DNA from: JBBDXA01 sp040902585 | GTDB lineage: Bacteria > Planctomycetota > Phycisphaerae > Phycisphaerales > Phycisphaeraceae | Length of the DNA: 64,000 nt | Direction of reading: 5' to 3' | Assembly (NCBI GenBank): GCA_040902585.1 | Contig: JBBDXA010000132.1 | Span: 62,001-126,000 of the forward strand | In this document: piece by piece, positions 60,183 through 64,000 of the stretch | Position numbering within the stretch: the stretch's first letter is position 1 | How the letters are laid out: every line of letters starts with the position of its first letter | Notes under the pieces: generated by a model | What the model was told of the DNA's origin: nothing | The model's input: the letters and a program-made list of their open reading frames with translations, nothing else | The model's database searches: none | Program-made: the position numbers and the translations under genes

Positions 60183-62749
60183 CAGGGGTTCTCAACCTTG
60201 GGCATGTTAAGACCCTCGGCGCACTCGGAGGCGAGTTGCGCGACGGCCGCGATCATGAATCGCCGGGCATCGGCGAGACGTTTGACCGCGAACGCCCACG
60301 GCAGCGCCAGCGGGAGCAGGAAAGGAAAAAGCACAAACAAGGGTAGCGCCAGAGTCAGCATCGTCCAGAGCAGCGGCAAAATGCGCTTGCGTTTGGCTTC
60401 GACGCGGAAGCGAACGTAGTGACGGCCCTTCTCAAGATTCTCTTCATAGGTGGAACACAGCGTCACGCGGCAGGGGCCAGGGCCTTCGACATCGATATCC
60501 GTTTCCGACCACGGTTCGCTCGGTTTGCAGATCCATCCGCAGGCGCGGAGATGATCCTGCAAGCGATCGAGCCATTCCTGTCGCTGCGCGAGGTTGCCCC
60601 AGACGCGTTCGACGGGCGGAGTCGGGTCGGGTGCTCCGCGCGTGTCCCACAGGCCGCGCAGGTAACCGGCGGCGCGCACGAGCGGTTGCAGGATGTGCAT
60701 CGTCGTGACGAGCAGGAAGCCCTTCGCTCGCTGAAGTCCGCGCCACCGATGCGTTTTCACGGCGTGCGAAGCGGGGATCATCGCCACGCCGACGGTCGTT
60801 GCGATCATCGCTGTCGCCAGTGACAGGAGGATCGCGCCGGACAGGGGCGACATCATCAAACCGAGAACCCCCGCCGCCAGCACGCACCATGAGAGCATCT
60901 GCCATTCGGCGGTGGTGAAAATCTGGAACCACCAGTTGAGGAACGGCTGATAGATGGACTGGAACATGCCGCCGCCGAACAGTCCCTGGTACACGACGGG
61001 TTTGAACAGCAGCGGCACGCCGTGTGCCCGCATGGCGGTCTGCGGACTGTCGTAGACCGCGCCGCGCCAGACCAGGTCGCCAAAGACGTTGAACCGGCCG
61101 GGATAGCGCCGCTTCAAATGGGCCTCGGCGTAGCCGTAACCGCGCTGCTGCTTGAGAAAGCCTTTGACGGTGGGCCTGCGATGATGCCACACCACCGCGC
61201 TGGGGCTGAAGGCGATCTTCTCTTCGCGCACGAGCAGCTTCCAGCAGACGTCCACATCATCGCCGGCGGCGCGATGCGTCGGGTCGAACATGTTGATCCG
61301 TTGCAGGGCATCCTTGCGGAACGCCATGTTGCAACCCGGCACGTGCTCAGCGGTTTCATCGTCCAGGAGCACGTGTGTCGGATTGCCCGGCGCGTGATCC
61401 ACGCACAGCGCGACAAACCCATCTTCCGGCGGCGTCAGGTTCGGGCCGCCCACGCCGGCCGCGTTATGTTCCTCCAGCGTCGTGACCAGGTTGAAGAGCC
61501 AGTCTTCGTCGGCGTAAGCATCGCTGTCGATGAAAGCGACAATGGAGCCCGTCGCCGCTTCGATGCCAAGGTTTCGCGCCCGGCTCAAGCCGCCGTTGTC
61601 CACGCGGATCGAGCGCACACCATGCCGCGTCACGATCTGCGGCGTATGGTCCTTCGACCCGTCGTCGATGACAATGATTTCGTAGTCGGGATAGTTGAGC
61701 CGGCGAAGCGAACGAAGGCAGTTGTCGAGCGTCTTGGCTCCGTTGTAAACCGCGACAACCACCGACACGCGCGGCCAAGGCGTCTTTCGCATCTGGTAAA
61801 GGCTGCCGCAATAGATGCGACGGACCGTCGCCAGCGCGGGCTTGGGCCAGCGGTCCGCATCCGTCAGGCCGAAGTCCCAGCCTTCGATGGCATGCTGGAA
61901 AATCGACCATTGATCGGTCCACGCGTAGACCGCGGCACCGCACAAACCCTTCTCGAAGACGGCGCGAAGCTGCCAGTCGAGCACCTCAGCCTGTTTCTCG
62001 GTGCCGTGCTTGCGACTGTCGAGTCCCAGTTCAGAAATGAACAGGGGCCGATTGCCCGCCAGGGTCTGAAGGCGAGCGAGATACTTTCGGAAATCCGTTT
62101 CACGCTCCAGGTAGATGTTGTACGAGACCACATCGAGGAACGGAAGATTGACATACTCCGTCGGCGGATGGTTGCAGTAGGTCACCAGCGAATGCGGGGC
62201 CTGCTCCTTGACCGTCTGGTAGAGGTCATGCACGAACGACTCTATCCGCTTGCGTCCATACCAGCGCACCATCAGAGGCGGAATCTCGTTGCCGATGCTG
62301 AACATCAGCATGGCTGGATGATCGGCGAGACGCTTGGCGTGGCCGCGCGTCCAGTCGAAGGTGAAGCGCACCAGGTTCGGATCATCCAGTTCGCAACGGC
62401 GCATGCCCCAGCAGATATCGGGAATCAGAAAGAGGCCGACATCGGCGGCGGCATCGGCGATGCGATCACTGGGCGGGCCGTAGAGGCGCACGGTGTTGAT
62501 ACCCGCGTCGCGCATCCGGGCGAAGTCATCGCGAAGTTGAGGCAGCGGCGGGAAGGGTTCCCCATCGTCGTTCGGAGCAAACGAGCCATACGTCACCGCC
62601 TTGACCCAGAAGCGATCCTCGCCAACGCGTAGGTATTTGCCGTCCACAGCAGGGCGGCCAGGAACCCACAGCGATCCGGAATCGGACGGAGACAGACTCC
62701 GTTCGCGTTCGGCTTCAATGACCGTCGCATTCTCATGCACATTTTTCAA
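60182..62749 (-). CDS. GH2-type glycoside hydrolase fused to GT2 glycosyltransferase
   Basis: An 855-residue protein. TTG 62749 is used, with GAGGGAGAAG just upstream. Residues about 30-310 are a TIM barrel of the GH2/GH5-like clan: FSIGNEIPPL near 149 carries the Asn-Glu acid/base pair and FISELGLDSRKHG near 239 the nucleophile Glu. Residues about 320-600 are a GT2 transferase: RVSVVVAVYNGAKTLDNCLR, IIVIDDGSKDHTPQIV, AFIDSDAYADEDW (metal-binding DxD-like) and FDPTHRAAGDDVDVCWKLLV. About four membrane helices follow (about 610-690 and 800-835). It heads an operon with an ABC exporter and a pseudopilin. It may make and trim an exported surface glycan. Confidence 0.85.
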   Translation of the reverse strand: MKNVHENATVIEAERERSLSPSDSGSLWVPGRPAVDGKYLRVGEDRFWVKAVTYGSFAPNDDGEPFPPLPQLRDDFARMRDAGINTVRLYGPPSDRIADAAADVGLFLIPDICWGMRRCELDDPNLVRFTFDWTRGHAKRLADHPAMLMFSIGNEIPPLMVRWYGRKRIESFVHDLYQTVKEQAPHSLVTYCNHPPTEYVNLPFLDVVSYNIYLERETDFRKYLARLQTLAGNRPLFISELGLDSRKHGTEKQAEVLDWQLRAVFEKGLCGAAVYAWTDQWSIFQHAIEGWDFGLTDADRWPKPALATVRRIYCGSLYQMRKTPWPRVSVVVAVYNGAKTLDNCLRSLRRLNYPDYEIIVIDDGSKDHTPQIVTRHGVRSIRVDNGGLSRARNLGIEAATGSIVAFIDSDAYADEDWLFNLVTTLEEHNAAGVGGPNLTPPEDGFVALCVDHAPGNPTHVLLDDETAEHVPGCNMAFRKDALQRINMFDPTHRAAGDDVDVCWKLLVREEKIAFSPSAVVWHHRRPTVKGFLKQQRGYGYAEAHLKRRYPGRFNVFGDLVWRGAVYDSPQTAMRAHGVPLLFKPVVYQGLFGGGMFQSIYQPFLNWWFQIFTTAEWQMLSWCVLAAGVLGLMMSPLSGAILLSLATAMIATTVGVAMIPASHAVKTHRWRGLQRAKGFLLVTTMHILQPLVRAAGYLRGLWDTRGAPDPTPPVERVWGNLAQRQEWLDRLQDHLRACGWICKPSEPWSETDIDVEGPGPCRVTLCSTYEENLEKGRHYVRFRVEAKRKRILPLLWTMLTLALPLFVLFPFLLPLALPWAFAVKRLADARRFMIAAVAQLASECAEGLNMPKVENP

Positions 62750-63037
62750 CGACTTCTCCCTCGCAAAACCGGTTCCACATCGTAACGGAACACTGAGTCT
62801 GAACTAAATAACATCACTCGCACCGAACCATGCGAGACTCGTGCCGATCCCTTACCCGATCTCAGTTTGTCTTGAGAATCGCCCTGAAATCCACCAAAAT
62901 CCACGACAAGCGGACTGTCGACTGCCCATCATGAAGCGAAGATGAAGTCAATTGGGGAGGCAGGCGAAAAGTCGTGATGAATGAATGCCCATTGCCCGAA
63001 CGGTTGCCGTGACCAGTTGCCTGAAATGTGAACGGGA
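62750..63037. other. Intergenic region upstream of the GH2-GT2 operon
   Basis: This 288-base stretch lies between two genes on the minus strand. It should hold the promoter of the glycan operon and the end region of the small secreted-protein gene. No clear terminator, promoter pair or gene was recognised. Confidence 0.5.
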
Positions 63038-63472
63038 TCATTTTCCCCCGCCTCGACGAATGCCGACGATTCGACCGCCTTCATCCGCATCCGTTGAAAA
63101 CGTGGCTTGAAGCGTTGCGGCTCTCACTGGGCCTTTGGGATCTGCGGCGTCAATTCTTCCACTAACTGTCATGCGAGTCCCCAGCACCGTTCCGACGCCG
63201 CTGAATCGACCATTGTCCAGCGTGAGATTCGCGGCCATCAACTGGCCCGTCGATCCGGCACTATTCTTCACCTGAAGGATGATCGTCACGGACCCGGACC
63301 CGATTGCAATCGTGCCTTTGCCGGTAAAACTTCCTTTGACGGTGACGTCGTAGGCACCTGCAATGGCAGGCGCTTCCGGTGCCGACACGGCGACGAGCGC
63401 AGGCAGCAGGGTGATCGCCAGAAAGCAATACGCTCCGAGCCGACTTGAATATCTGATTTTCTCAGTGTTCAT
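63038..63472 (-). CDS. Small secreted beta-rich protein of unknown function
   Basis: A 144-residue protein with a signal peptide (YSSRLGAYCFLAITLLPALV, cleavage near VSA-PEA). ATG 63472 follows GAGGG. The mature part, AGAYDVTVKGSFTGKGTIAI onward, is made of short beta strands with Gly-rich turns, including NLTLDNGRFSGVGTVLGTRM and VSGRIDAADPKG. No cysteine pair, enzyme motif or sorting tail is present. It resembles small exported proteins annotated only as hypothetical in planctomycetes. It sits between the glycan operon and a sensor kinase but with separate spacing on both sides. Confidence 0.7.
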   Translation of the reverse strand: MNTEKIRYSSRLGAYCFLAITLLPALVAVSAPEAPAIAGAYDVTVKGSFTGKGTIAIGSGSVTIILQVKNSAGSTGQLMAANLTLDNGRFSGVGTVLGTRMTVSGRIDAADPKGPVRAATLQATFSTDADEGGRIVGIRRGGGK

Positions 63473-63539
63473 CGCTAGTACCCTCGATCACGTTCATCTA
63501 TTCTCTACACGAGTCATGAGGTCAAGATGAAGACAGCAA

Positions 63540-64000
63540 CTATTCCAGGGCGCTTACCGCTACCGGCGCTGAAGGCGATTGGGCACCTGGATTCAACACG
63601 CTTCCAGGAAGAATAATCCGCACCGTCGTTCCATGTTCCGGATCGCTCGCCAGTTCGTGTCGCCCGCCCAGAGCACGCGCGTGTGACTTGACCAGGTACA
63701 AGCCCAGGCCCAGGTGCCCTTTCTGCGAATCGCGCGAAGAGCTGACCCGGTAGAACGGATCAAACACACGCGACTGATGCTCGGCGGGAATGCCCGGGCC
63801 GTTGTCGCTTACGGAGATAACCAGATCACCGTCGACATCGCTCACCTCGACATGCACCCATCCGCCGGCGCAGTTGTGTTCGATCGCGTTGGAAACGAGA
63901 TTGACCACGATGCTGTGCAACCGATGCTGTTGCGTCGCAATCCGTAGCTGCGGATCACACCAGGCCTCGACACGGACCCGGCCGAGGTTTGCGAGGGGCG
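63540..64000 (-). CDS. Sensor histidine kinase, C-terminal part (5' end outside window)
   Basis: The frame enters from the right edge (PLANLGRVRVEAWCDPQLRI) and ends at 63540, giving 152 codons of the ATP-binding half of a two-component kinase. The N box is HSIVVNLVSNAIEHN, the G1 box DNGPGIP, the F box FDPFYR and the G2 box GHLGLGLYLVKSHA. The His-containing dimerisation domain and any sensor domain lie outside. The short tail GSVLNPGAQSPSAPVAVSALE is low-complexity. It lies 68 bases upstream of the small secreted-protein gene on the same strand; its partner regulator is not visible. Confidence 0.92.
   Translation of the reverse strand, partial: PLANLGRVRVEAWCDPQLRIATQQHRLHSIVVNLVSNAIEHNCAGGWVHVEVSDVDGDLVISVSDNGPGIPAEHQSRVFDPFYRVSSSRDSQKGHLGLGLYLVKSHARALGGRHELASDPEHGTTVRIILPGSVLNPGAQSPSAPVAVSALE

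Overview
The window looks like chromosome of a planctomycete, most likely from the Phycisphaerae side of the phylum, assembled as a draft (two runs of ten Ns). The reasons are: two giant surface proteins that start with a LEPR-XLL sorting motif, three PEP-CTERM proteins, ECF sigma genes paired with a FecR-type protein and with a Ser/Thr kinase, pseudopilins with an FTLIELL-type N-terminus, and PQQ-propeller/LamG secreted proteins. No tRNA, rRNA or CRISPR array was seen. All family names come from reading translated sequence; no database search was run.

Layout. 1-8488 (minus) is the 5' part of a giant LEPR-XLL/LamG/beta-repeat/CARDB protein that runs off the left edge. 8889-10798 holds two small PEP-CTERM genes separated by gene debris and a dispersed repeat. 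11585-27757 (plus) is one 5390-residue gene: LEPR-XLL, dockerin, Ig-like, a von Willebrand A domain interrupted by about 1200 residues of PPC-like repeats, nine cadherin/He_PIG-like repeats, an RHS/YD shell, and a C-terminal tip with an HEVTH metallopeptidase motif. 27.8-28.9 kb is a graveyard: a 524-bp terminal-inverted-repeat element with a gutted transposase, then a second dispersed repeat. 28951-39785 is mostly housekeeping: HelD-like helicase, MFS transporter, GAPDH with a clear sigma-70 promoter, a C4 zinc-ribbon protein, a spermidine-synthase-like protein, RF3, a probable hopanoid C-3 methylase (HpnR), and a methyltransferase. 40-49.3 kb is an ECF sigma / FecR / pseudopilin operon, divergent from a LamG PEP-CTERM gene and a large PQQ-LamG-methyltransferase-like fusion. 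49.3-51 kb is a second graveyard with an orphan toxin tip, its likely immunity gene, and further copies of both mobile repeats. 51045-57148 is an ECF sigma / multidomain Ser/Thr kinase pair. 57.2-62.7 kb is gene debris, then a GH2-GT2 glycan synthase, ABC exporter and pseudopilin operon on the minus strand. The right edge cuts a sensor histidine kinase.

How it fits together. Most accessory genes deal with the cell surface: very large adhesin-like or RHS proteins, PEP-CTERM anchored proteins, glycan synthesis and export, and pseudopilins. They are controlled by ECF sigma modules that sense the envelope. The most unusual items are the split VWA domain in the RHS giant, the orphan polymorphic-toxin tip plus immunity pair, and a five-copy dispersed palindromic repeat that sits at nearly every accessory junction in the window.
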